64,000 nt of DNA from Dryas octopetala (lineage: Eukaryota > Streptophyta > Magnoliopsida > Rosales > Rosaceae): positions 4,340,001 through 4,404,000 of the forward strand of contig OY992835.1 of assembly GCA_963921425.1 (NCBI GenBank), given 5' to 3'. Positions 50,331-61,715 of the stretch are shown here, piece after piece (position 1 is the first letter of the stretch; each line of letters starts with the position of its first letter). The notes below the pieces were generated by a model. It was not told where the DNA came from and did not search any database. It saw only the letters and a list, made by a program, of their open reading frames with translations. Both the position numbers and the translations under genes were made by a program.

Positions 50331-50740
50331 GCTCTTTTGGCTCTTTTTCTCTTTTTCTCTAACAAAACACAAAATACCGAGTTCTTGAACTCTGGGTTAG
50401 GGAGTTAGTATCATAAAATAGTGTAAAATGAGCACTCAACATTTGTCATTAGCCTTGGATGGTTAAAGTATGCATATCTGATTTGATGGCTGAAAACTTA
50501 ACATTGCAAGATAGAATAATGGGTGTGTGCGTGTGGTGTGGTGTGTGTGAGTTCCATCCTTCCCAAAACCCCCCTGTTTAGTTATTCTATTGATTAATTG
50601 AATTAGTTTGTTGTGTATTTACCATTCCATGTGGGATCGACCTCGTGCGTGCATGCTTTGCTATTGATGCGATTCGTGCACTTGCAAGTATACTTAGAAT
50701 GAGATATGTTTTTATTTTGTTCCAAGAAAACAATAAATAG

Positions 50741-52082
50741 TGTTCTAGACCTATTGAAGCACATTTGGTGTTATGAACCCTCAAAAATGTTATTTCACTA
50801 CATACTTAGTCCAATTTCGTCCAATTTCGTCCAAATTGTACCAACAGGTTTCCGGTTGGCAAGAAAGTCATGTCGAAGCACTTTATCATGTTAGAATTAG
50901 TGTTCTAGACCTTTTGAACCGCCTTTAGTGTTAAGAACGCACAAAAACTTAATTTCGATGCATACTTGGTCCAATTTTGTTTTAATTGTACCAAAACGTT
51001 CTTGGATGGAAAGAAAGACATGGCAAATCACTTTCTCATGTTAGGATTAGGGTTATAGACCTATTAAACAACAATTGGTGTTAAGAACGCACGAAAACAT
51101 CATTTCGGTGCATACTTGGTCCAATTTCATCCTAATTGCACCAAAACATTCCCATATCGCAAGAAAGACATTGGGAACCACTTTCTCTTGTTAAGATTAG
51201 CGTTCTAGAATTATTGAACCACATTTGATGTTAAGAACACACAAAAACCTCATTTCGGTGCATACTTGGTCCAATTTTGTCCAAATTGCACCAAAAGGTT
51301 CCCGATTGGCAAGAAAGTCATGTCAAAGCACTTTCTCATGTTAGAATTAGCGTTCTAGACATTTTGAACCATATTTGGTGTTAAGAAGGCACATAAACAT
51401 CATTTAGGTTCATACTTGGTCGAATTTTGTCCAAATTACACCGAAACATTTTCGGTTGGTAAGAAAAACATGGGGAAGCTCTTTCTCATGTTAGGATTAG
51501 CGTTCTAAACCTTTTGAACCACATTTGGTTTTAAGAATACACCAAAACGTCATTTAGGTGTATCCTTACTCCAATTCCGTCCAAAATGCCCCACAAGGTT
51601 TCCGGTTGGGAAGAAAATCAAGTCAAAGCACTTTCTCATGTTGGAATTAGTATTCTAGACCTTTTTAACCGCATTTGGTGTTAAGAACGCACGAAAACGT
51701 CAATTCGGTGCATACTTGGTACAATTTTGTTCTAATTGTACGAAAACGTTCCCAGATGGCAAAAAAGACATGTCGAAGAACTTTCTTATGTTAGGATGAG
51801 TGTTCTAGACCTATTGAAGCACATTTTGTGTTATGAACCCTCAAAAACGTTATTTCGCTGCATACTTGGTCCAATTTCGTCTAAATTGCACCAACAGGTT
51901 CCTGGTTGACAAGAAAGTCATGTCAAAGCACTTTGTCATGTTAGAATTAGCATTCTAGACCTTTAGTGTTAAGAACGCACGAAAACGTTATTTCAGTGCA
52001 TACTTGGTCCAATTTCGTACTAATTGTACCAAAACGTTCCCGGATGGTAAGAAAGATATGTCAAAAACTTTCTCATGTTAGT
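50741..52082. repeat. Tandem satellite, 150-bp monomer, about nine copies
   Basis: The motif TTCTAGAC or a close variant recurs at 50743, 50903, 51053 (TTATAGAC), 51203, 51353, 51503, 51653, 51803 and 51953. This gives a period of 150 bp, except for the first unit, which is 160 bp through a local 10-bp duplication. Each monomer contains a CATACTTGGTCCAATTT block, an AAGAAAG block and CACTTTCTCATGTTAG. Monomers diverge by an estimated 10 to 25 percent. The array is bounded on the left by the end of E1 and on the right by the LTR of element I. No coding potential is seen. Confidence 0.9.
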
Positions 52083-52614
52083 GTTGATTGTTTTCTTAGA
52101 ATAAAATAAAAATATATCTCATTCTAAGTATACTCGCAAGTGGACAAATCGTATCAATAATGACCATATTGCCCCTAGAGTCTCCTAGTCTCATTAAGAC
52201 TTATTTCCCTAGTAGGGTTAGGTTTCCTAGTTCAACCAAGAATTCCTGCTCCAATTAGGATTTCCCATTTCTGGCTTGACAATGATGGTTCTGGGCTTGT
52301 TGTTTCTTCTTGTGACTAAGAATCCTCATTTCACTAGGATTTCAGCTCTTTTCCTGGTTTGACCAGGAAATGTCCCAAAACGGCTTCATTTGCTCCTTTT
52401 TCCTATTTATGCTTCATTTGACCTTAAAACACAAAAACAAGACAACAAACACAAAATATCGAGTTCTAACACTCTGGGTTAAGGAATTAATGTCATAAAG
52501 TGATGCAAAATGCACACTCATCACACCCCCAAACTTAGATTTTGCTAGATCTCGAGCAAATAAAATAACGAAAAGACTCAAAACTGACTCTAACATCCCA
52601 ACAATTGAATTCAT
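52082..52614 (-). mobile_element. I: remains of an E-family LTR element (short LTR, PPT, start of internal region)
   Basis: An incomplete LTR (52082-52523) with recognisable ends TGTTGATTGTTTTCTTAG and GCACACTCATCA is followed by the PPT ACACCCCCAAACTTAG and about 90 bp of internal sequence containing the CTCGAGCAAATAAAA block. At 52615 element G begins, inserted in this internal region. The LTR is much shorter than its relatives. Any continuation would lie to the right of G, outside the window. Confidence 0.75.
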
Positions 52615-55600
52615 TGTTAAATGTTTTCTTAGAACAAAATAAACATCTATTTCATTCCAAGTATACTCGCAAGTGCACGAATCGCATCAGTAGCAAAGCG
52701 TACAAGCACGAGGTCGATCCCACAGGGAATGGTTAATACACAACAAATCAATTCAATTAATCAATAGAATAACTAAATGGGGGGTTTAAAGAGATGAAAA
52801 CACACGCACACACCCTTTATTCTATCTTGCAATGTTAAGTTTTCAGTTTCAAATCAGATAAGCATGCAATAACCATCCAAGGCTAATGACAATTAATTTA
52901 AACACAATGTATTAAAGTTTGACTGTTAAAAATGTTTGGCTAGTTAATTTCTCGCAATTGTTCTCCTAAGGCATATACTAAGAGCTTCTTGGGCCTTCCT
53001 TAATCAGTTAACTTACATGTTCCCTAGTTCAAGCTAAGGCAGTGTTGGGTCCTTAAATGTTTGCATTTTAGGCCCTCTATCTTCATATATTTAGTACTTA
53101 GTCCCTATATTTTATGTTATTTATTTGTGTTTTTCTCTTTTGTAGGTGGAAAGCCCATAGGAATTAAATGGATGCAAATCAGCCCATTTTTAGCTTAAAT
53201 GAATTTTTGATGTTTAAAGAGAAGCCCAAGATCAAGAGAGGGTCCAACAGCATGAAGAAATGGAAGCCCAGCCCAAACCACATAGGAAGTGGCGTGTGTG
53301 CTAAGAGAGAAGGGCTGGCCGCACCTTGCATGGATTATCTCCCCTAATTGGGCTCTAAAAATCAGATTTGATATTACCCTAATTATTTCATTTTAATTCC
53401 TGATTTATTGGAGGCTCAATGGGGAGGAAATCAGCTACACCAAGCCCATAAGGGCCAGCTGCACCTTGCGCAAGAGAGAGGGAAGCCTTTGGGCCTTGCG
53501 CATACCACTTAAGCCCAAACCCTAGCTGCCGCATATCCTTCTTTCTCCAAACCCTAGCAGTCGCATCTCCCTAGCTTGGAAAAACCCTAGCTGCTGCACA
53601 CCCTTATATATACATCTCTTTCTATCATTTTAGGGGTTCACACACTTGGAAAAGATCAGAAAATAGAGAGAGAGGGGGCTGCTGGAGGCGTGAGCTCTCC
53701 TTGGGGTGTTTTCTCTTCTTCTTCTCTTTTCTTGTAATTGTTAGATGAAAAACATGATTTCGTGGCTGTTCTTGTTTTCTAGCATGAACTAATCACGTTT
53801 TCTAGGGCCTAGGATTCAGCCCTAGGCCGAATATTCAATGGATTGGTGATGTTGTTGCTGTTTGTTTAATTCCATGGATTTGATGATTTTGATTTCACTT
53901 TAATCATTGTTCTCTATGTGTTTTTAATCCTTGATTGATCACCTAGGGTTATTGCATCTAGAATTTAATCAATTTAGGGTGAGGACAACCAATCAGCCCC
54001 TAATACAAGTGATAAACAATCTAGGGCTTAGTAATTGGCTAAAATCTGATTGTGTGAAATCAATTTTAAATCACCTAGGGTAGACGCCATGCACTAGGGG
54101 TTTAATTGCATTTATTTTCTCATATAAGCTTAATGAATTCTGTTTGTGCGTTCCTATGTAGATGCCATGTATAGGTCACATATAGAGTACAAGAACTAGG
54201 GTAGATGCCATGCACTAGTTTATACATTTGGGGAATTATGCATTTCATGCTATGCCATAGGTGAATATGCGAATGCATTCATCAATAGGAATTAAAGGTT
54301 TCAGAAATTGCACCATGACATTGAATATGAGGTCTAGTGGTAGAGTTCTAGAGTCCTAGTATCATCATCCATCTATTTTCACAAGATAACTTGCTGTTTT
54401 CATACTCTTTGCTAGTCGCACATCTTAGTTTTTGGTTAGGTTTAATTTGCTGTTTTCAAGTCATACAAACTCCCTCCCATTCGTGTGTGTGTGCGTGTGT
54501 TTTACTTCAAGTGAGCAGCTGCCCTAGGCGTGACAACTTGGGCAGCCACTCGTGTCTTGTTTTCTTGTTTCTTTTTAGCATTCGGATTATCATTTAAAGA
54601 TCAACAATAGTCCTCGTGGGATCGACCTTGCTTGCCATCTATATTATAAATAGATTCGGGCACTGCGAGTATTTAAATTTAAAACGAACAGGCAGCTGTT
54701 ACCCATGTAAGAGTCATTAAGATCCGTGAGAACGTCAAACATGCACAACATATAAGCTTTGATTATTTCCTTATAGAGGTCGCCCAACCCCATTACCAAG
54801 AATAATCCCTTATTTCCTTGTTACTTGTGGTTTAGTGTCTTTGACTATTTCACAGCTAAACCTAACAAATAAACTAGATGCAATTACCCTAAGGTGGCCA
54901 GTCAAAGGATGCAAACAACTAGTGACGAATTCAAATAGATAATGGAAATTTAATACATGCAAACATCAAACTAATCGATCAAAAGACGGATAAACGATTT
55001 GTTAAAGCATACGAATCCATTAATCAACCTACAACTAACATGCAAGATAGAATAAATAAACCTACATAATTAAATTAAATAAAAGAAAACAGCAACAAAT
55101 AACAAAATCCCAATTCATATTGATGCAAAATTCAGAAACACAAACTAATATAAAATCATAAGGATAAACTAAGCATAAAATCAGAATTCTAGAAGAAAAG
55201 GAAAATAAAAATCAGAGAAACATCACAATTGTGGCTGCGGCAAGGAGAGAAGAAGAAGGAAGCACCTAGCAAGCAGGAGGAACTCACGGCAAGGTGAGCT
55301 AGGGCTTGCGGCAAGGGCTGGTTCCTTTCATCTCTCACTTGTCACGCCACTCTCTCTTACTTTCTCTCTCTGAATTTCGCCTCTCTCTCTCTCTAACTTT
55401 CTGAAAATTAAAACTAATGAAAACTGAAAAATAAACTAGGAGAGGGGTCTCTAGGGTTCTGAAGTGTATGATGTATATATATAGGTGGAATCCTTGAGAA
55501 GCAAGGAGAAGGTGACTTGCAGCAGCAGCTAGGGTTAGGAGGCATGGGCTTGCGGCAAAGGCAAGGCCTTTGGGCTTAGTGACTCACGCCTAGCCTAGCT

Positions 55601-56552
55601 AGGGTTCCTCTTCCTTGTGCATGGGCTGTTGGTCTTGGACTATGATCTTGGCGCATTGGGCTTGCACAATGTGGGCTAAGGTTTCACTTCATGGGCTGCC
55701 ACCTTGAGGCTTGCACATTGGGCTTGCATCTTGGGCTGAAATGGCTTGCATGGCATGCATGTGCGTGCATGGGCTGAAGTGGTTTGCACAAGGTGGGCTA
55801 GGGTTTCACTTCATGGGCTGCCACCTTGAGGCTTGCGCATTGGGCTTGGGCTGCTAGGGTTAGGCGCATGCATGCATGCATGGCCCATCTGATTTCGGCA
55901 TCCCATAGGCCCATGGCCCATTTGACTTGTTGACTTGTCATCTTTGACCCTTGACCATTGACTTTGACTTCCCATTTTGCCCCTCATTTCCAATTGAATT
56001 TGAATTCATTTCTTCCCTCTATTCATTTCCATGGATGTCCACCACCTTCTAGAAGCTTCTGGAACCTTGACTTGTAGAGTTGACTTTGACCAACATTTCC
56101 TAGTCCAACTAGGATTTCTTGTAAATGAAGGATTCCTTATCCATTTCGACTTCTCGTAATGACCATATTGCCCCTGGGGTCTCCTAGTGTCATTAGGACT
56201 CCTTTCCCTAATAGGGTTAGGCTTTCTAGTTCAACCAAGAATTCCTGTTCCAATCAGGATTTCTCATTTCTAGCTCCGCAATGATGGTTCTGGATTTGAT
56301 GTTTCCTAGTGTGATTAGGAATCCTCATTTGACTAGGATTTCTGCACTTTTCCTAGTTTGACCAGGATTTCACTGGTTTTCCTAGTTTGACCAGGAAATG
56401 TCCCAAAATGGCTCCATTTGGTTCCTTTTCCTATTTCTAGTTCATTTGACCTGAAAATACAAAAACAAGACAGGAAACACAAAATATCGTGTTCTAACAC
56501 TCTAGGGTAAGGAATTAGTATCATAAAGTGATGCAAAATGCACACTCATCAC
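52615..56552 (-). repeat. 3' LTR of G, split by H
   Basis: TGTTAAATGTTTTCTTAG to GCACACTCATCA. Own sequence 52615-53042 and 54696-56552. Resembles E2 read in reverse, including the U5 block near 52660-52730, and a TATA-like TATATATA near 55473-55480 on the promoter side. Confidence 0.85.
53043..54690 (+). mobile_element. H: solo LTR of a distinct family
   Basis: A 1648-bp unit from TGTTGGGTCCTTAAATG to AAAACGAACA, with TSD GGCAG at 53038-53042 and 54691-54695. The body is unlike the B, C, E and F LTRs, but near the 3' end it keeps a related block (GTGGGATCGACCTTG...TTCGGGCACTGCGAG). A TATA-like CCTTATATATACATC lies near 53600-53615. Orientation is inferred from this U5-like block. No internal region is present. 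Confidence 0.85.
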
Positions 56553-56566
56553 ACCCCCAAACTTAG
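56553..56566 (-). other. Polypurine tract of G
   Basis: CACCCCCAAACTTA next to the LTR end CACTCATCA, with the CTCGAGCAAATAAAA block following. Same arrangement as in I and C3. Confidence 0.8.
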
Positions 56567-58568
56567 ATTTTGCTAGTCCTCGAGCAAATAAAATAACGAA
56601 AAGACTCAAGACTGACTCTAACATCCCAACAACTGAATTCATGCGCACAACCATTAATCACATAGGAAAAGCAAGGCATATAAATTGCATTCTCCAAATT
56701 CTAATAACATTTCAAATAACATACCTCGCTCCTCTATTATCATATAGGCCATCCTTGACACAAATCCAAGTGTTAGATAAACAAAACTAAATCAATACAA
56801 ACACAAAAGATTCAACTCCAATCCTCACTATGGCATACTCTCAATGATAAACACTTAAGAATTGGGCTGATATGTGCACTCAAAGATATATGTGAGAGGA
56901 AATATGTAACAAAAACAATTAGCTCACATATGTATATGAAATAATGGCACATTTAGAAAGAAATACTGATCTCATGGAAAGGAATCCTAATGCTTGAAAT
57001 AGAATCAATGACCATAGGCTCTCTTCTCAAATAGACTCCACATAAGTATAATGCACACCTCTTGAGATCAGTTAGGGCTTAATTAGGGTTATAATGAAGG
57101 CTTAGGCTAGGATAGGGTATTGAAATGAAAGGGAAACATAAAGGGCTAAATCCATGGAATTGCAAGCATTAATAGAACATTCTGAGGTATACCTTGCTTC
57201 TTTGCACTTCATATCTCAATTTGAACTCTTTTTGCTCACTTTTTCTTTTGGAGCCGTCCCATCTCTTTTCTTTGCTTTTCTTTTCTTTTTCTTTTCTTTG
57301 GGCATGGCATACATACTTTTCTGACACATTTTTGTATAAGCTATGCATTTTCACTTCTTTTTCACCTCAATCAACATGTAAACACATTGTAACACCATAA
57401 ATAGGGTAAAACGGGTAAAAGGGGTGTAACACCCCCAAACTTAGGGTTTGATATGGGGGGGTAACAAAGAAAACGGCTTAAAAGGCTCAAAATGGGTAAC
57501 TAAGGATAAAACATGTAATGGGTAGGCTTTCAGGCTATGGTTTACACAAACAGGGCCTAAATTCATTTCTCAAGAGTTATGCAAATACGACATGCTTTGT
57601 GTACACAAGAAAAGAGTTCTAGCTCATTGATTCAAGATTATGCATATTCCAAGCAAATGACCAAATGAAAGATAATGAGACCAAAACAACGACTTATATG
57701 ACAATGATAGAATCAGAGTGGCGCGCAACACTCAAGAATTTAAGAACAGGACTCAAAAGCTTACTTAGGTCATGCAAGTCTACTCTATTATGCATATAAT
57801 CATTAGAAATGCAAATCACCACCTAAATTCATATCAACAAGGCCAAATGACATAGAATTGCAAGATATGTTACGGAACACTATTAGAATGAAAAGAACAC
57901 CAAATATACACACAATACTAAACATGCTCATAACAATCATGCACAATCAAATCAATTAGTTGGGGACTTAAAACCCCCTAAAACACCCAAAAAGACTCAA
58001 AAACTTTGTTTTTAAAACCATGTCGCACACTTCCAAAAGAGTCACATCCATCACTAAGGTGGATGAAGTCTAAAGAAAACGTGCATTTTGATGCGGGTTT
58101 TGACACCCTAATTTTAAAAACAAAAGTAAAAGTTTTTCCAAACCTAAAAACACAAAAAAAAAAAAAAAACGAATTTTTTTTTTTCTTTTCTAACAACACT
58201 TAAAACACCTTAAACACTTGTTCTAACCTAAAAACACTAACAAACGACAAATGCCTTTCCCCCCACACTTAAATGATACATTGCCCTCAATGTATAAGAA
58301 ATAAATGCAAGAATAATCAAATTAAGTGAACTGGGAAACTGCAACTATCCAAAATCAAATAAACACACCAAAATGAAAAATTGTCTTATGAAGCGAAATA
58401 AGGAAACTGATTACTTGCGGGTGCAAGTGTGGACACTCCAAGGGTAGGCACGGCCTTCTTGGTCTTCAACGACTCCTTCTAGATTCTTCAAAACAAAAAC
58501 TTGGGTTGCCTCCCAATCAGCACTTGGTTTTCTGTCTTCAGCCTGACATTGCCTCTCCTTTACTTGCG
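56567..58568 (-). other. Non-coding 3' portion of G
   Basis: About 2.0 kb with no credible gene. It contains the shared AAGTTTGGGGG tract (minus, 57431-57443), the inverted repeat ACATTGCCCTCAATGT at 58278-58293, and the hairpin TTGGGTTGCCTCCCAA at 58501-58516. The small open frames around 57978-58203 overlap A/T runs and are not supported. Confidence 0.7.
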
Positions 58569-59575
58569 TCATTTCCTCTTTTTCTTGCCATTGCTGCTCT
58601 CGGAACTCCCTAAGAACGGGCTGAAGAAGCTCTCCATCTCTGATTTCTCATCTCCATAAAAAGTGATCTCCTCGCTATGCGGAGGCTCGGAAGTGAGACA
58701 GTACACCTCTTGCTTAGCGTTGTGACGAATCTTCATTAAGCACTCCATTGCTTTGTACTCCATGTTAGAGGTGCACAAAAATGGTCTCCCAAGAAGGATA
58801 GAAACGTCACCAGGAAGTCTTGGAACATCTAGCACTATGAAATCAGAGGGAATTAGTAAATTACGACATCTAACCAAAACATCCACAAGCATACCAAGGG
58901 CTTTCTCGACTGAAGAGTTGGCGAAGCGAATGTTTGAATCAAACGGGTGCAAATCAGCTTCCACAAATCCAAGCTTCTTGAACACCACCAGCGGCATGAC
59001 ATTGATAGCTGAGCCATTGTCAATTAAGGCATTGGCAATCTCATACTCCCCTATGCTGCACGGTATGACCAATGAGCCCGGATCTCTCTTCTTGCTCGGA
59101 AAAGATGCAAAGAGATAACCACAAATTTCCCTAGGAACGTTGTGACTATGCCCTTGCTCCTCAGCCTTTTTCTCAATTGACTTCAATTCCCGCATGGTTG
59201 CTGGAAATTTGGTGACGTCGATGTCCGGAATGAGGGGAATCACACGTGTATCCACTTTCTCTTCAATCATGTCTGGATCCTCCTCTTCCTCACTATCCAT
59301 GATCTCAATCACCTCCTTAGTCTTGGTTACTCTAACTCCTCATTCTTCGGGTTGACGACGAGCTGACTAGGCAATTTTCCCTTCTCTCTCTGACCCAAAG
59401 TAGTGGCAATCTGACCCACTTGACTCTCCAAATTTGCAATAGCCTTCGAGTTGGCTTGCATCTGCTGCTCGGTTCGGTTCATGAAGGCATCGGTGCTTTG
59501 AGCAAGGGAAGTGGTGCTTTGAGCAATCTGAGCAATCTTGTCCTCCAAGCTAGACCTCTCGGCATTAGGGTGCAC
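58569..59575 (-). CDS. gag-pro: Protease and C-terminal gag region of G (fossil)
   Basis: Protease-like sequence with the active-site motif ALIDNGSAINVMPL and the later ILLGRPFLCTS, typical of OTA Gypsy elements. The D-N-G-S form differs from the D-L-G-A-S of C3 and C4, so G belongs to a separate sublineage. Gag C-terminal sequence on the right includes STTSLAQSTDAFMNRTEQQ and AIANLESQVGQIATTLGQ, a coiled segment equivalent to MAALAQSTTSMSNDT in C4. The region ends with a Lys/Arg-rich tail (GKKKRK) rather than continuing into RT. The reading frame is not whole; roughly one to two breaks. Confidence 0.8.
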
Positions 59576-59713
59576 ATAAGGCTTGTTGTTGCTCCCACTA
59601 GCTTGCTATCCATTAGTGTTGCTCCACCTGAAATTAGGGTTTCTTCCATCCAGGGTTGTAAGTGTTGGAATAAGGATCGTATGGCACCCTAGGATAGCTC
59701 CCAACCTGGTTCA

Positions 59714-61446
59714 TGTTGAGTGCTCATTTTACACTACTTTATGATACTAACTCCCTAACTCAGAGTGCAAGAACTCGATATTTTGTGTGTTGTTAGTTTG
59801 TTTTTGTTTTTGTAGGATAAAATGAGCAAAGAAGTGAAAAGGAGCCAAAAGAGCCATTTTTAGACATTTCCTAGTCAAACTAGGAAAAGTGGAGAAATCC
59901 TGGTCTCACCAGGAAATGCTGAATCTCAGTCAAACTAGGATTCCTAGTCTCACCAGGAAAGATCAAGCTTGAATAAGAAGGAATCATGACGATCTGAAGC
60001 CAGAAATGAGAAATCCTAGTTGGAGCAGGAAATCCTAATCCGAGTAGGAAATGGAGTCCTAATGAAGATAGGAGTCATGAGGGGCAAAATGGTAATTGTG
60101 AAATCCCAAGTGAGATAGAAATCCTAAGTCAATAAGGATTCCTAGGTGGACCAGAAGAAGTGGTCAAAAGTCAAAGTCAACAAGTCAAAGGTTCTAGAAG
60201 CTTCTGGAAGACATTGGGCCAAAGCACAAATGGATAAGATGAATTTCAGCCAAGGTGATGGACTTGGGCCAGGCGTGAAACCCTAAGGAGGGTACGGCAT
60301 GGGCTTAAGTGGAACCCTAGGGGCTGGCGCATGGACTTAAGTGAAGGGCCATGTAATTGGCGCATGGGCTTAAGTGGAACCCTAGGGGCTGGCGCATGGA
60401 CTTAAGTGAAGGGCCATGTAATTGGCGCATGGGCTGAAGGCTTTGGGCTTAGTAAATGGCGCAAGGGGCTGCTTGTTTATGCGCATGGGCTTAAGTGAAG
60501 TGTGGAATTGGTCCATTAGGTCAAATTTCAGCAATCCCACATTGAAGAGGAATAGAATCAGCAGCCCCACTCACCTCTATAAATATATCCTTATAATTCA
60601 GAAAGGGGGTTCTCTCCTCTTTAATTTTCAAAAACCCTAGCTAGCCTCCTTCTTCCTTGCCGCACACCCTTGCTCTCTTCTCTCTCTTTCTTTCTTTTAT
60701 TTTTCTGATGCAAACCCTAGCAGCCACCATCACCATCTTTTTCTCTTCTCTTGCCGCAGCCCCCATCATCTCTTTCTTTTCTCTTTATTTTTCTGCTACA
60801 GCCCTCTCTCTATGCACCTTTGTTTATTTTTATTTTTTTGGGCTGAACTGAAGAAGGAGGAGGAAGTCAAGCCGCAGCCACCACCACCTAGCCGGGCCAC
60901 CTTCTTGCTGCCACCACTTTGCCGAGCAACCCAACAGCCTTGCCGTGGAGCCAAGCCGAGCAGCAACCATCACACCACCTTGCAGCCACACCGTCCAAGG
61001 GTGGAGCCGCCTCCACCTCGTCATCCGTGGCTTGATCTCTCTTCCCTTCATTTTTATTTTCATTGTTTTAATTATGCATTATTTATTTGTGGATTTAATT
61101 ATGTGTAGCTGAATATTGGGCTAGGGCTAGGATGAAGCCCTAGCGATGCTATTTACTTTCACTATGGATTATTGATATTTTGATTATTTACATGTTGACA
61201 AATCTTGGATCTCTGTTTAAATTGACTCTATTTGCTTCGCATCTTTGACTGATCACCTTAGGTTGCATGCATCTAGATTTATGTTGTGAAACTAAACAAG
61301 CTCGAAAGGATGATAGTTTCAATAGGCAACAAGTGGGTATCCTAAAGATAATATTCATGAGAAAAGGGATCATAGAGGACATAGGGTACATTAATTTGGA
61401 GCTATGCGCTATGTGTTTGTCACTCTCACAGATTATAATGACTCTT
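59714..61446 (+). mobile_element. F3: F-family LTR, cut short on the right
   Basis: Starts TGTTGAGTGCTCATTTTACAC at 59714 after GTTCA (expected TSD). It follows F1 and F2 to ATGACTCTT at 61446, where a CACTA-like end begins. A TATA motif is in ACCTCTATAAATATATCC near 60577. A 65-bp tandem duplication lies at 60301-60430. Its remaining third is not seen in the window. Confidence 0.85.
60301..60430. repeat. 65-bp tandem duplication in F3
   Basis: 60301-60365 and 60366-60430 are identical by eye, beginning GGGCTTAAGTGGAACCCTAG. F1 and F2 have a single copy at the matching place, so the duplication is private to F3. Confidence 0.9.
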
Positions 61447-61449
61447 CAC

Positions 61450-61690
61450 CACTACAATTATATAAATAGACAACAGTCAATAGACAACGGTTCTTATTTT
61501 GTCCGTTATCTTAATTTAACACACAACGGATTTTAAAAAACCGTTATATGAAAGTATCATATCCAATGCTATTTGGTTAGATAGATTTTTCTAATTATTA
61601 AAAACAATAGTTTTAGGAAAACCGTTGTGTAGGATAAGTTATACAAAAATTAAAAATTTGCGGGTCTTTGTATTTGACAAGCACACGCTA
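61450..61690. repeat. CACTA terminal and subterminal repeat region
   Basis: TIR-like CACTACAA plus five ACAACGG/CCGTTRT motifs in about 180 bp, arranged in alternating orientation, several able to pair as short hairpins. No coding sequence is seen. Confidence 0.7.
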
Positions 61691-61715
61691 GCTTTAATGA
61701 AAAATTGATGGCGCC

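Larger units (their letters stand above)
8324..50441 (-). mobile_element. C1: solo LTR (Athila-like C family) holding B, C2 and F1
   Basis: Left end TGTTGTATGTTTTCC at 8324 and right end GAGCACTCAACA at 50441, flanked by the same 5 bp, TTTGT (8319-8323 and 50442-50446). Own sequence is 8324-8580, 15529-16979, 45869-45913 and 50336-50441, in total about 1.9 kb of LTR with no internal region, so this is a solo LTR. The rest of the interval belongs to later insertions, each with its own duplication. Orientation is minus, shown by the U5 block next to the left end. Confidence 0.88.
7103..50732 (+). mobile_element. E1: outermost LTR of the nest, Athila-like family, split by nested insertions
   Basis: Sequence 7103-8323 resembles the middle of the E2 LTR (43400-45702), including the GAAATGAGGGG and TTGCATCCTTTGACTGGCCACC segments. 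It is cut at 8323 by C1 and resumes at 50442 as TTTGTCATTAGCC, running to the LTR end near 50732 (CCAAGAAAACA). The pieces add up to about 1.5 kb; the missing start lies beyond the Tekay-like element on the left. A TATA-type motif lies in CCTCTATATATACATCC around 7446-7462. Whether it was a solo LTR or part of a longer element cannot be seen. It is the oldest layer of the nest, because everything from 8324 to 50441 lies inside it. Confidence 0.8.
52615..59713 (-). mobile_element. G: E-family LTR element (3' LTR, PPT, protease and part of gag), right part outside or displaced
   Basis: Minus-strand element. The 3' LTR is 52615-53042 continued at 54696-56552 after the H insertion (about 2.3 kb). 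PPT follows at 56553, then about 2.0 kb of non-coding sequence, then protease and the C-terminal part of gag up to 59713, where the F3 LTR begins. No RT or integrase is seen between protease and the 3' LTR, so G is incomplete and probably non-autonomous. The left flank TTCAT (52610-52614) should recur at its other end, which is not in view. Confidence 0.8.

Noticed and set aside
50741-52082. CRISPR-like or gene-family array
   Set aside because: Contiguous 150-bp monomers without unique spacers in a plant genome; a satellite.
61447-61449. CAC as the 3-bp target duplication of the CACTA-like element
   Set aside because: The bases do not match the F LTR sequence expected at this point and the other end is not in view, so it cannot be confirmed.
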